This document shows, piece by piece, positions 35,552-47,371 of a stretch of DNA of 64,000 bases. Positions within the stretch are counted from its first letter, which is position 1. Each line of letters opens with the position of its first letter. This DNA is from Corinectria fuckeliana (taxonomy: Eukaryota; Ascomycota; Sordariomycetes; Hypocreales; Nectriaceae). Under the pieces are notes generated by a model. That model did not search any database and was not told the DNA's origin. It saw nothing but the letters and a program-made list of their open reading frames with translations. A program made the translations under genes and the position numbers. The stretch is from the NCBI GenBank assembly GCA_019137255.1, contig WPDH01000006.1:62001-126000 (forward strand), written 5' to 3'.

Positions 35552-38500
35552 AGTCGGTGTCCTACAACGACCCCCTACCGCCTAATGCTCCCGTTGAGTC
35601 AACCATTGTCGAGGATGGCGAGCCCGAAGATGACTACCTCAACCGATCTCGCTCCAAGGTTTCCGCACGCCACGCACGCCACTCTTCCTCAAACCGCCTC
35701 TCCAAGATTTCCATGACGGATCGCTTTTCCATCCAGACTCTCGACGAAGCCGACGGCACCAGCAGCAATCGCAGCAGCGCGACCATCCGCCCTTTGAACC
35801 ATCCCACCTTGGGCAATTCCAATGGCGCCACCGCGAACGGCACCAACGGCGTCAGCACGCCTGAGCCTCATACTGGCCTGGCTGACTTTGATTTCGATAA
35901 AGCCCTGGTCAAATTTGCTGCCGAACGAGAGGTCTTCCTTGAGGACCTGTCCTTCACCGCTGGTGCAAAAGTTCAAGCCAGAGCCCCCATGGTGAACCCC
36001 AGGGCCGAGAGGATCCGCGCCGAGGAGGCCGAACCCAGCGGCAGGTTGAGCCCGCTGAGGAGCATCAAGGGTAGCATCCGCCGCAAGATGAGTTTTAGGG
36101 ACATGAACAGCGTGCGCAAGCAACCCAGCACCAGAGGATTACCCGCCAACAACCGGGCATGTAAGTCCCCCCGCTCCCTGATTTTCCGTGGCGCGCAGTT
36201 CCGCGCGGCACATGCACATATAGAGTTGTTCGTTAACATTGGAACTCAGCCTCGATACGCACCGCAAAGCGGCTCAGCAACTATAATTCCGTCATACCAC
36301 CTCCCGAACCCCTCAATACCGACCCCGATATGCACCCGTTGAAGCGACGCTTCGAGCCCGTGCTCCTTGATCGATACCCGCCTCGGGAGGCAACCGACGA
36401 GATCGCGCGAAGAGGAAAGTTCCCGGACTATGTGCCTATGTTCGCATTCCCCAACGATATCCAGATTGTCTCGTCGGACGACCGACCGCGCTCTACGTGG
36501 CATGGCTTCACCATGACCTCGGACGACAATTCCAAGCTGTACGGCATCACCATCATTGTCTGGACTGCCTTGACCGCCGAGGTCGCTGAGGAGGTGGAAA
36601 AAAAGTGTGAACAGTGGCGACAGGGCCACATGTCGAACGAGGAGCGAGAACTGGCAGCAAGCTTGGGAGTGCGATTGGCCGGCGAACGGACACACCTCTC
36701 GCAGTTGCTTTCCAAGCTGCCCACGATTCCATCTGGCTCCCCGGCCCGAGAGAGACTGGAGGATGAGATCAGCACAGTGGAGGAGAAGATTTCTCTCATG
36801 ACGGACATGCTGAGGCCCCTGAGACACGGTGCCGCATCCAGGATTGAAGGTCTTACGGCGGGCGAGAGTGGGCTGTGGACGCCTCGCGCCTATGGCGTCT
36901 TGGGCCGTGATGTCGCTAACATGTCGTTCTGGAAAGAATGGCTCAAGGCCATCGTAACCCCAATGACCGACGGCGGTGTTTTGAGGATACCGCCGAGCTC
37001 GCCCAGGGTTGGGCGCTGGCAACCCCTGGAGCGATACGTCGTCAACCTGTGCACTGAGGCGTTTACTCCCCTCGGATCCAAGACGCAGGTGGAGCTTGGC
37101 GTGCGAGAGTTGCGACTGTATGCCCGCAAGGAAGCCCATAACGAGCTCCCCGGCTCCAGGACAATTGATCTCTATGCCTTGTTCCGGTGTCTGTCGCTCG
37201 AGAACATTGTGGCTCTGTTCGAGTACGCCATGTCCGAGTCTCGAATCATCTTTCTCTCATCTCACACCAGCATGTTGCACCTGGCCTGCCATGCCCTTGC
37301 TAATCTACTGTACCCCCTCAAGTGGGCAAGCATCTTCATCCCCGTCCTCCCTGCACGACTCCTCTCAGCGCTCGACGCTCCCTGCCCGTACATCGTCGGG
37401 ATCGAGCGGCGGTACGAGAACATTGAACTTCCCGAGGACGACTACGTCTTGGTCGATCTTGATAAGGACACCATCGACGCGACGTCGCAGCCGGTTCGTC
37501 TGCCGCGGCAGGCCCGGCGAAAGCTCATGTCCCTCCTGCAGGTAGCGGCCCCCCATAAGCTCCGATATGGCGTTACCACCGGCCCTCCTCCCTACGCGAT
37601 GGAGTCTTTCCCCTACGATGCCTTTTCTAGCGAGTATGGCGCACTGTTCAGGTCGAGCACTGCTCGCAGCACCTTGGCCAAGTGGGTATCGCAGAACTCT
37701 TCGAGCTTTGGAGAGCCGGAGCCCCAAGCCGATCTCCATGTTCCCGTTTTCAATGCCTTTGCTACCGCGAGCGTGGAAAATGGCAGATCGGATAGACCCA
37801 GCACTAGCAAGTCGGGCAAGACCAGTCCTCAGTCCTCCGTCTCTCCCGTGTCAATGACGTTTCCTCCCATGCCAACAACCCCGGTCTCGCGCAGCGACTC
37901 GGGGTTTGCGCTGACGGCGACGCTCCGCGAGAAGCGATCGGGCCACTTCGGCGAGGAGAAGATGCGGCGGAGCTCGTCTTTTGGGCTGGATAAGCACCAG
38001 CCATACCATAAGCCGAGCCTCCCGTTCCTCAACGGCCACCAGGCCAACTTGTCCATCTCGGCCATCTCGGTGGACTCTCAGTCGTCCTTCGGGGGCGGTT
38101 ATGCGCCGTCTGCGTACGCACAGTCTACCCTCGCTGCCTCGACCATCATGCCTAGCATGCAGATCCAGCCTGTCCAAAACACCGAGACGACTGTCTGGGT
38201 CGAGGGCCATTGCTTCAACTGGGCCCCGCGGGACTTGACCGCGACATGCAGCATCTGCAACGATCACTCCGAGGGAGACGGCATCTACAGGTGCACTGCC
38301 TGCAAGGCAACCTCCCACGGTAGGTGCCTTGGGTTCGTGTCGCTCATCTGCGCCGACGCCTTCCACGCCGACCGCGTCAGAGCGGCCTTTGTCCGATGCC
38401 TCGCGAGCTTGCTCTATACCTACCGCAAGTTCTTGGGCCGGCCATCAAAGCAGCAGAAGAGCAATGGCCAACTCTACGCTTTTGATATGGATGGGTTCAT

Positions 38501-39046
38501 GAAGAGTCTCCCGCATGAGCAACACGACTATGCGGCCATGATGCGAGAAACACAAGGTTTGTGCCTCCCATCCTCTCCCGGACGCAAATTTTCTAACTAC
38601 TGGCAGGCTTCAACGAGTTTATCCATGACAGAGAGACCAAACCCGCTAATGACGCTTCGATCCGTCTCTTCGACGATATCCTCATGGCCAAGAAGGCTCG
38701 CGGCCGCACCGGCCTGTCATCGGGTCTCTCGAGGCTCTCCACCATTCGTGCTTCGCACGGCGTCTCCGTCTCCCACTTCGGTCCACCCTCTCGCAACAGC
38801 AAGGTCCCGCCCTACCTCGGCGACACCTCTGATCACATCTGGCGGACTGCCTCGGTGCCGCTCCCCAAAGGCAACTTCCCCGGCGAGTATCGCTCCGTAG
38901 TCACCCGCGTCCCGGCCCGTCTCGACCGCTCCCTCATGCGCGAGCCCCGTTCCATCCAGGGCATGCCTCGTGTCGAGCCACGCGGCGCCCGAGGCCTCAT
39001 TCGAAAGCAGGTGCCGAGCATGCTCGGCACCACGCCGCCGACCTGA
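35500..39046 (+). CDS. DENN-domain protein with inserted C1 zinc finger
   Basis: DENN proteins are mostly Rab guanine-nucleotide exchange factors in membrane trafficking. Exons are 35500-36160, 36250-38556 and 38607-39046; 1135 residues. Residues 1-245 are disordered and Ser/Arg-rich. uDENN begins near 255 (RFEPVLLDRYPP) and continues with FAFPNDIQIVSSDDRPRSTWH. cDENN lies around 520-610 (LYALFRCLSLENIVALFEYA). A perfect C1 pattern starts near residue 875: H-x12-C-x2-C-x11-C-x2-C-x4-H-x2-C-x7-C. The dDENN-like part follows, with FNEFIHDRETK straight after the second intron. Such a C1 domain may bind diacylglycerol, phorbol-like lipid or membranes; this is inferred. The splice joins restore the reading phase and family-like sequence. 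The Rab target cannot be told from sequence. Confidence 0.92.
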
Positions 39047-39731
39047 GGGGTCTTGCGAAGGTTGACAGGCGGAAAGGTGGCATTGGAGGGCCGAAGAGAG
39101 CCTACCTAACAGCAACTATCGCACCTCCCTCAAAATCGCGCCAGGGAGGCTGCACTGCACGTATTCGACATACCCCATCGCGAGCAAAAAGAAAAGAAGA
39201 CGGGGGCTCGGCTACGGGCTGATGAAGAGAAGGCGACAAACCCCGAGAAAGGAAACATGTACGAATATACTACTTTTGTAATCTAGGATCATGACGCATC
39301 CAGAGGAGTGGGAAGAACACAAAATGGCGAAGGTGTATAGAGACCCAAGGGGAATCCTGGCCGGGGATGAGATGAAGACAGAAGAAGAACCAAGGCCGGA
39401 GTGGGCAATCACGTGTCAAGACAATATGTTGGATTCCCTGGCCACTCATCCATCTGGCAGGATGCTTTGGTTGACATTTCTCCTTGTCTGGAACTATTCG
39501 GCGATACACGAGCACGAGCATCAGCATCAAGAGGGCATATCACGGGGCACAAGGCAACGGAGTGAGGAGTGAAGGGGGCTGACTTTTACATGAACGTTAA
39601 TACTAAGCTCTAGCCATGGGAATGCACATCAAAAATGTCCTGGGCTAGTCTTACACAAACCCTGGCCTAAACGTCCAAAACTAGACAACAACGCACTCTT
39701 CCTGCCATGTCGTGATCTCATACCACCACCA
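39047..39731. other. Intergenic between convergent DENN and DUF726 genes
   Basis: The two 3' flanks share 685 bp. Short open frames exist on both strands with no recognisable product. No repeat or RNA gene is seen. Confidence 0.45.
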
Positions 39732-41836
39732 CTAGCCACTCCTCGACATATTCTCCGCTTTGATGACCGCCATGTCCAGGCCCTCCCACCCAACATCTTT
39801 AAGAATTCTGCTCGTCAGAGTGGCATAGCGCAAATGTTCGCTCACTAGATGACCAACGTTGTGGTTCTCGACGCCGTCTGCACCCTGAATTTGTTGTAGG
39901 CCCGCCACGCCGAAGTGGATATTCGAGGTGCGGTACAGGAAGCCAAGGAGATAGTCATTCTCTGAGTAAACGTTGATGAGTCGGCCAGACACGACGCTCT
40001 TGAGCGTCAACCAAACCCGGCTTTCGGAAGGGGCGGGTGTCCCCATCAAGACAGCGGATTCGACGAGGCCAAACTGGCGACGCTCGGCGAGAACCATCAG
40101 GCAAATGTAGATGGCTCGTGCAGCTAGGCTGTATCCGATGAGGGAAACTGGGCGATCGCCTTGCAGCTTGCTGCGCATGAGGACATCTGCAAGAACGACG
40201 CCAGCCTTCTCCGCGCGCACCATGCCGAGGTTCCAAGGGTTGTCAATGATTTTGCTTATTTTCATGAGTCCTGCGGGCCAAGTGGCATCCATTAGACTGG
40301 AGAATACTATGCATTTGTTAGAATCGGCTGCTCGAGTTGTCAGCACAATGACTTACTCGTTCGTGAAGTAATCTCCTTCTTTGCCAGGCTCCAAGCAGTG
40401 CTCTTGGTAACGGTTTCAAGGGCGCTCCCAAGGTTCAAGAGAATAGTCATATCCCATCTCAAGACAAGTACCTCGGCTTGATCGCCGATGCATCTCCACG
40501 GCCGAACGATGCCGTCCTTGTCGGTCAGCCAACCGTTTATGCCCAACACCATTCGGAGTCTCCGGTCCTTGGATGGCATCTGTTTGGCATCGACGTAGTC
40601 GGTGGAATATTCGCCCCGAATTGGGATGAGTCCAAAGTCCTGGATCTCGCGGACACATGACTCAATCATCTTAGCTGTTGGTCTCGCCGCATAAATCCCG
40701 AATAGGGGGCCTGCCAATAGGCCGTTGTCAGCCATGGCGCCAAGCAAGCCTGCCGCAACTGCGGGGCCCAGGCTGTGACCACCATGTGCAGTACCGATGC
40801 CTACTGCAAGTAGCTCAGCGGCAAGTTTTCCCAGAGGGGCCGACCCAGCATTGTTGAACTGGTTCGACTTTGGCTTGCGTGGCCCTTTGTTCTCATCTTG
40901 TCTCTGGTCGAGGGCGGCTGCCTTGAGGGCAACCTGGCTCAATCCCTGCGCGATACGGGTCTCTTCCTCTTGAAATATCTTCCATGAAAGATTTAGAGAG
41001 GATGTCAAGTTAATAAGAAGAATGCGTGTATTCGCACTGTACTCTTGCAAGGACAGGAGCAGCAAGTGCGAGGTGTGCAGCAAAGTCATTCGCTTCTCCA
41101 GAGGCAGACACCACAGAGTTGTCGGAACGGGAGGATATTGCCGGGCCAGTTCTCGGTCGAGGTAGCCTGAAGCGGGCCTGAGAGGGCCTATGATTGTTAG
41201 CGCCTGTTCGAGTTATGTTCGTCATGTAATAGGAAAGCAATATCTGAAACAAGGGGGGGAGGACATATGTATACCTGTTGCTAAAGTGAGGCCACCCCGA
41301 CTGCCGCCTCGACCGCCTCGACCACCTCGACCACCTCGAGCACCCCGAACACCGCGAAATCCACGTCCACGCCCACGAAAGCTGGTTTGAGGACCGGCTG
41401 CATCCGTGACGCTTATATCTCGAACTCGGTGAAGCACTGCGGTCTGCCACTTGCGGAAGAAGACGAGGGCTTCCTTCCTCAACTCCTGAAGCTGAGGTGT
41501 CATGGAGTCCGAGTTGCCCTTGGTATCATCTTGATGAGTCTTGCAGTATGGATTGGGAACTACAGACGTCCTTTTGGCTTGAGGTGTATGGTTGGGGTGG
41601 CTAGATTGCGTTTGGTTTAGGAGTGACAGCGAGAGCCAGTGATGCTGGCTATGGTCATCTAGAATAGGGGTGACAGGCGGGGAGTCAAAGATGTTGATGA
41701 TCCCATCGTGGATCTTCTCAGTGATGGCGTTGATGAGAGTAGCAAGATCATTTCTCTCGGCAATGGAAATGATTCCAGTCAAGTCAACTGGCCGGCGAAC
41801 AGGCTGCTGACTCCCTCCACGTCCTCCTCGACCCAT
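39732..41836 (-). CDS. DUF726 (TMCO4-like) alpha/beta-hydrolase with RGG-rich N terminus
   Basis: This is a membrane-associated hydrolase-fold protein of the family of yeast YFL034W and human TMCO4; its substrate is unknown. Minus-strand exons are 41836-41275, 41187-40357 and 40306-39732; 655 residues. The first exon holds a Gly/Arg-rich box near 155-185 (GRGRGF, repeated RGG). A leucine-rich helix follows (LLLLSLQEYSANTRILLINL). Next comes a Gly/Ala-rich hydrophobic stretch that may enter or cross a membrane. The nucleophile elbow is G522-Y-S524-L-A526, where the usual last glycine is alanine. SENDYLLGFLYR probably carries the acidic residue and HNVGHLVSEHL the catalytic histidine. Both splice joins restore family-like sequence (ATGPLRPASGYLDREL; SRTIFSSLMDATWP). 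The start is the first ATG, which also begins Gly/Arg-rich (MGRGGRGG). Confidence 0.87.
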
Positions 41837-43461
41837 GGTGTGGTATAGGGCGGTGCCTCGCTGGCTAGGAGTTGGTATCGTTCGGAAATGACGTTGGGAG
41901 AGGAAGGGAGAAAAGGGAGAAGAAAGGAACGAGAGATTGGAAGCTTTGTGGCTTCTGGCGTCGCAGGATCAAGGAGTTGCTCTGAACATGCAATGTCAAG
42001 TGAACGTGAAGAGACAGTGGCGCAGAGAAAGGCACAGCGAATATGAAGTCGGGGAAAACAAGGTGAAGAAGAGTGCTGTCTACCTAGGTAGGCACCTTAG
42101 GCAAAGGACCCGGCCTTGGATGGACCCGGCAGAAGTTGTCGCGGACGGAAGTGCCTTGACGAGATCACACCTGGGGATATGGACTGAAAAGGTGAAAGGT
42201 CGAAAGGGCGAAAAGGGCGAATGGGTGAATGCGGTAGGTGGAAGTGAAGATGAAGTGAAGATGAAGTGAAGTGAGGGTGTGAAGAAAGGAAAGAGACACG
42301 GAATCGAGGAGTCGAGCAAACAAGGAAAGCGAGGAAGGTGAATGGCAATGGTTACTCCAGCCTCTGGTTGGCCCCCCGTCCCCTCCTTCCGCTGTGAGAT
42401 TTATACACGGCAAGTGGCAGCCAGCCAGCTGACGGGCAGGTGACAGCCAACGAGTGGCGGCAATTGCCTCTGACTCGCCAGGTGTCGGCCAGCCGGTCAA
42501 ACTGCTGGATCCAACTCGGCGTGCTCGTGCTCCATCGTCATTCCTCGCCAGCTGTTCCCAGCTGGCGGATGCGACCAGCTAATGCGACGCTCTCCGTCAA
42601 CGCGCCTTAGGCCAGTGGCACAATGCGTGATACAGCCAGTCACTCTCTGCTGCTCTCCTGCAGGCCTGACTGGGTGAAGGCCTGGAAGAGTACTGATAGT
42701 ACTAGTAGGTAGGCACTGGGGGGCCGTCTCCCTGGCACTGAGTGTGTAGGTAGGTAGGTAGGAGGCTTAGTGGTTGATGATAATGTTTGCTACGGTTGTG
42801 TTGTGTCGCTGCAACTCACTACCGCCTCCATGCGTACGGCACTGCGGCCAACAGAGGAGCTCCGAGAGACCTAACGTCGTCCGCTTATGTGTGTTACCAA
42901 GAGACGGATTACCCACGATCATTCGGCTGTTCCTTCTGAAAGCATGGCTTAGTAGCTGGACCTGAAGAGGTAAAAAGACAAAGCATTCGTCTACGGGCAA
43001 CGTACCTAAGGCAATGCAGCGGGTAGATAGGTAGGTAAGTAGGTAGGTAGCCAGGTAGAAGTAGGTGGTCTATCGTCTCCACTCAACAACAAACATTCAG
43101 TGCACAATGACGGCTTACCAAGTACCTAGGCTTGCTCGGTGTATCCAGGCATGTTGGCATCTCACTGAACTAGGTGTGATTGTAGCAACGTACATACCTA
43201 CCTTACCTTACTTGCCTACCTAGGTAGGTAGCGCACATCACTGACTGGTCCAAGGTGGCAACCCATTCAAGCAATCAACTCTTGTGTAGCCAACCTTTCG
43301 GCAACGGACTAGGAAGCCAGCATCCCCGGGTTTAGCGAGAACGACAACTACCGGTCCTGCGGAAAGTGGCTAATTATCCGGCCGAGGTAGCTCCCTTCAG
43401 ACTGGCTGGCCATGGACACGGATAGCTCAGACAACTTGATTGGCGGTGTACGCCTCGATCT
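41837..43461. other. Intergenic between DUF726 and pol iota-like genes
   Basis: About 1.6 kb. Next to DUF726 the minus strand is CT-rich (41880-42330), as expected for its leader and promoter. From 42690 to 43240 the DNA is dominated by TAGG/CCTA tetranucleotide tracts (gtaggtaggtaggtagg near 42745, more near 43025-43070 and 43195-43235). No gene is recognised. Confidence 0.45.
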
Positions 43462-45273
43462 TCACTCTCCGAGTTCGTGGTATCTATGATGGGCTGGCAC
43501 GGCAAATCGAGGTATCGAATGCCCACATTGGGGGCAAGAAGCATTGCCAGTTGTCTCCCAGGATACATCATTGATTTCGTCCTCCTCCAGATCCGACTCT
43601 TCGACCTCGCCCCACGGCTCACCTTCTTGCTCCGACGCAACCTGGAACGGTCGCAGGACCTCATCCTGTCGTTGAAACATGACAGATATATCCCTACCTG
43701 ATCCTGTCTTGTCGTCTGTGGCGCCTACAACCATATTCGCCACGCAGACGTTGATCATTTGTAGATTCCATCGCTGCCCCTTTTCGGGCTGGAGCCGTCG
43801 CAGGAGGGGCAGCAAGGCTTCCGTGACAAGCCGTTCCGCGATGTGGTCCATGTCGTCTTTGAGGTCGAACATGAAGCTGGGGAGCATCCCTGATCGTGAC
43901 ACGCGGCCATAGTTGTGGCGCTGTGCTGCGTTGAGTTGTGGCCATGACCTGGTCGAGAGGCGAAGCGTCCTCGGCCGTGCCATCCACCTCCGAGTTCCGG
44001 GGGTCTCGGCGTTCTCGACGGGGACTAGCAGATCCACTCTCATCCTCCGGACGAGAGAATATGACACCTTGTGCAGTTGCTCCAATATCTGGGCCAGAGT
44101 CTCTAGGCCCTTGGGATAAGTATCCTCAATGCTAATTTGGGTTGGTACACCAGTGGCCTCCTTGATCTCGGTGGGATCCACCCCATGCAGCAGCCCCCAT
44201 ATTCGTGCCCCAACTCCTCTCTCCGCTCCGGGACCGACGAGCAGGCTTTCTATAGTGGCAGGTGAGATGCCAGGGTGGAGTCGAACTTCGTGTGCCGTTA
44301 CGGTCGGCTCCTCGACCCCCGCTGGCGTGGCTTCACTGTCTTTGACACTGACATGAGACTCTAGGACCTGAACCGTCTTGGATCCCAAGCCAGGTATCTT
44401 GCGTAGAGAGTATGGGTCCATGAAAGAGACCACAGCGTCGTCGGTCATGGCTAGCAGTGTTGTCTGATTGCGCGGCTTGTTCTTGCTTCCCACGATTTTA
44501 CTCAACACCTTGTTAGTGGAGATGCCGCATGTTGAAGTGTATCCAAATTGCTCCTCTATCCCCAGCCGCAGGTACTGAGCCAAGTGGGAGCCGAGCAGGA
44601 GGCGCAGGTAAGCGGGACTCTCGACGTCCAGGTCCAGGGAGGCTGTGCCCTCGACACAGCCTGCGATGCTCGTCAGATCGCAACCGAACCCACGTTCTGG
44701 GTCTTCCTTTGAAAGGCAAAAAAAGGACTCGGCTAATGATGCTCGATTAAGGCAGAACATGTTGTACTCGACAATGTCGGTCACGTCTGGTACCATTAGC
44801 AACCAAGCTTTGAAGATGGCCTGGGATGCAGACGTGACGTACCCATAAATACCTCGTCGAAGCCAAGGCGCTCGACCCTGTTGTTCCACGAATGCGATTT
44901 GAAGAAGTTGAAGAGAGCCTTGCTCATGTCCCTGAAAGGAGTGAGATCCTCGCCGTTGACCAGCACAAGCTCTGGACATAGTTGCTTGGCTTCGGTGACG
45001 GACATGAGCTTCCTGAGGCCCAAGGCGCGAGCGTTGTAGTTACATGTTGCTAGACAGTTCTTCTGCTTGACTCCCAGGGGTACCTTTTTTAGGGCCGGGT
45101 TCTTGTTCTCGAAGACTTGGGCGTAGAAGCAATCGTAGTCCTGGGAAGGTGGTTAAGCGGGGAAGCGGCTGGCATAAGGCGTAAGGCATGATGAGCCTGA
45201 GACGTAGACGTACGAATTGCAGGATAACTCGGTCATCCTTCCGCTTGGGCGGTTTCTTCCTCGGCGGGTCCAT
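43462..45273 (-). CDS. Y-family translesion DNA polymerase, pol iota-like, with UBZ-type finger
   Basis: This is an error-prone polymerase for damage bypass in the nucleus. Minus-strand exons are 45273-45214, 45140-44843 and 44786-43462; 560 residues. The first catalytic motif is D21-Y-D-C-F-Y. The second is RLGFDEVFMDVTD with D115 and E116, closer to animal pol iota than to pol eta or kappa. A helix-hairpin-helix region (MDPYSLRKIPGLGSKTVQVL) and a little-finger domain follow. The last 24 residues contain C537-x2-C540-x11-H552-x3-H556, the pattern of a ubiquitin-binding UBZ finger such as that of pol eta. The basic N terminus PRKKPPKRK may be a nuclear signal. The join at 44843/44786 restores the D of FMD. 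Similarity to the Rad30 group as a whole is high, so the exact subfamily is less certain than the family. Confidence 0.88.
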
Positions 45274-47371
45274 CCTACACTTGGGGACGAAGCAAGAAGC
45301 CAGGCCATGCGGACCGCGTCTATGGGCCTGTCTCGGGATGGGCGAGTGTGGGCGTGAGCGTGTGAGCGTTGAGCGGGTGGTGCGGCGGGAGTGAGCGCCC
45401 TACTAACGCTGCGTGCGACAGTGGGAAATCCGCCACAAAGTCTCGGCCGAAATGGGCGTCAACCCTTCACGACTGAAAAGACAAACAAATCGACGGACGA
45501 CAGGCAAACAAGGTCGTGGAAACCTCTATACGACGGAAGCGGTTTCACGAGGCCGGATGCCGCTAAATACGACTACGGCCTTAGGCAGCTGTCAGCAACC
45601 ACCTCCCATGCGGCGGCCACTCCACCACTCCACCACGAACAGTACTATGTACATACGTTACGTCCACCAACGACCTTCAACTCGCAAAACACACTGTTAC
45701 CCGCTGCCACGATCCTTGTCACGGCTCCGAAACTGCAACGCCTAGCCTAATGTCTCTCAATTTTTGGAAATACCATGTTTCGGGCTAGAATTGCCAATGG
45801 CAGCGTATGATGCAAGCCACCAATGGCCAAGTTACACCGCCAAAGCCGACGCAGCTAGGCCATGCAAGAAGACAAGCAAGCACATGCCAGCATTCTCGCG
45901 TCTCCACAAGCGCGCCCGGATTCCATTGTCTTTCGATGGATTGCGGAGAAGATCTCTCACTTGTGCGCGGTATCGCGAGTCATTCATCTCAAGGGGCAGC
46001 AGGCCAGACCGCCATCACGAACTCGAGTGTGGATAACTCACATCGATCCCGGAGCGGTCCAATTACGCCCTGTTTTCCGTCTCGGCTTCAAACGAATCGC
46101 CATCGCCCTCTCTGATCCCTGCCGAGGACGAACACACTCCAGTCTACGAGATGCTCGCTCTGCTATGTAGTGATCTAGGCCGCCGAGTTTCCGGCCACTG
46201 CTGGTGGTGGTGTGGCCACACATCGTTTCGCTTTAGCCGCCCATATGAAGCCCAGTAGGTAGCCAGGCCACCAAAGAGGAGAGAGGAGGGCCAGCCCGCT
46301 TCAGTGGGCTGCAGCGTGGCGGGCCGCCGCAGATAGTAGGGTCCACCATTCTCTGTCTCTGAATCCCGCTCTAGCGTGTTTGTCTTCTGCAGGTCATTCC
46401 TGTGACATGATATACCTGTATTTCCCTCGGAGGCCGACTGACTCGATCGTTGCCAATAACACCGACAATCAGCACGGGGCACCTTCAGGGTCCATGCTAA
46501 TAAGGCTGAGCAGAAGCCGCCACGCTCCCTGACGCGTCCCGACAAAGACGGCGCGAGTGCGAGTGCGAGTACCTACACCGTCCCATCATCCTCGACTCGG
46601 ATCTTGACCTGGACGTACGAAAACGTACCGAGTACGAAGTCCTGACCGGCCATCCGTCCATCCATCCACCGTGATAACCCCTCACGGCCAAGCCGCCGGG
46701 TCGTCTAGGGAGGGTTGCCATCTGGAATAGACGCCTACGCGAGCGGAACAGCCGACCTGTTAGCCGCGTGATTGGATCTGCCTCCAAGAAGTGGCCAGGG
46801 TGACCCCCTTGAGCCGGGCGCTTGCGCCTTCACACGGCGTCCTGCCATGGTGTCATGGTGAGCCAACCAGAGACGCCAGAGACTCGGTGCCCCCGTCACC
46901 CCTCAGCACTTCTTGCAACCCAAACCAGCTCCCAGCTCCTTGTCTTCTCTGTGAGCAATTATCACACTGCATTGCATGGCTAGGGGCGCTTGCCCATGGC
47001 CAGGCCGTGAATGGGCCCGGACTTTCCAGCCTATAAGCCCCGAACATGGTCGCTCCCGGTCGAGGCACCCAGTGGCATGCGCCGTCTTCGCCCCCAGCCC
47101 ATCTTATATAGCCGCCGAGTCCCCGTTTCCCTCTGTTGGTCCCGTTACCTTTGCTGCTTTCTGAGCCTTGGTATTGTTCGTGATCCCTGGTTATTCCAGA
47201 CTCTCGGGAACAGCATCCTCAGCTAAGCCTGCTAGTCGGTGCTAGTTTGCTGGCCCAGATATCTCGTTGGTTGAGAACCCCTTTTTTTTTCTCTCTCGTC
47301 TCGTCTAGTCTTGCCTTCTCCCTAAGCCTCCCTCGTCCTATTATTCCAACTACTCAATAAAAACCACAGTC
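45274..47371. promoter_or_regulatory. Divergent upstream region between the polymerase and 47372 genes
   Basis: About 2.1 kb with several overlapping short frames that resemble nothing known. The last 110 bp before 47372 contain a run of T and CT-rich DNA (47280-47330), typical of a promoter and leader. No RNA gene or repeat was seen. Confidence 0.4.
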
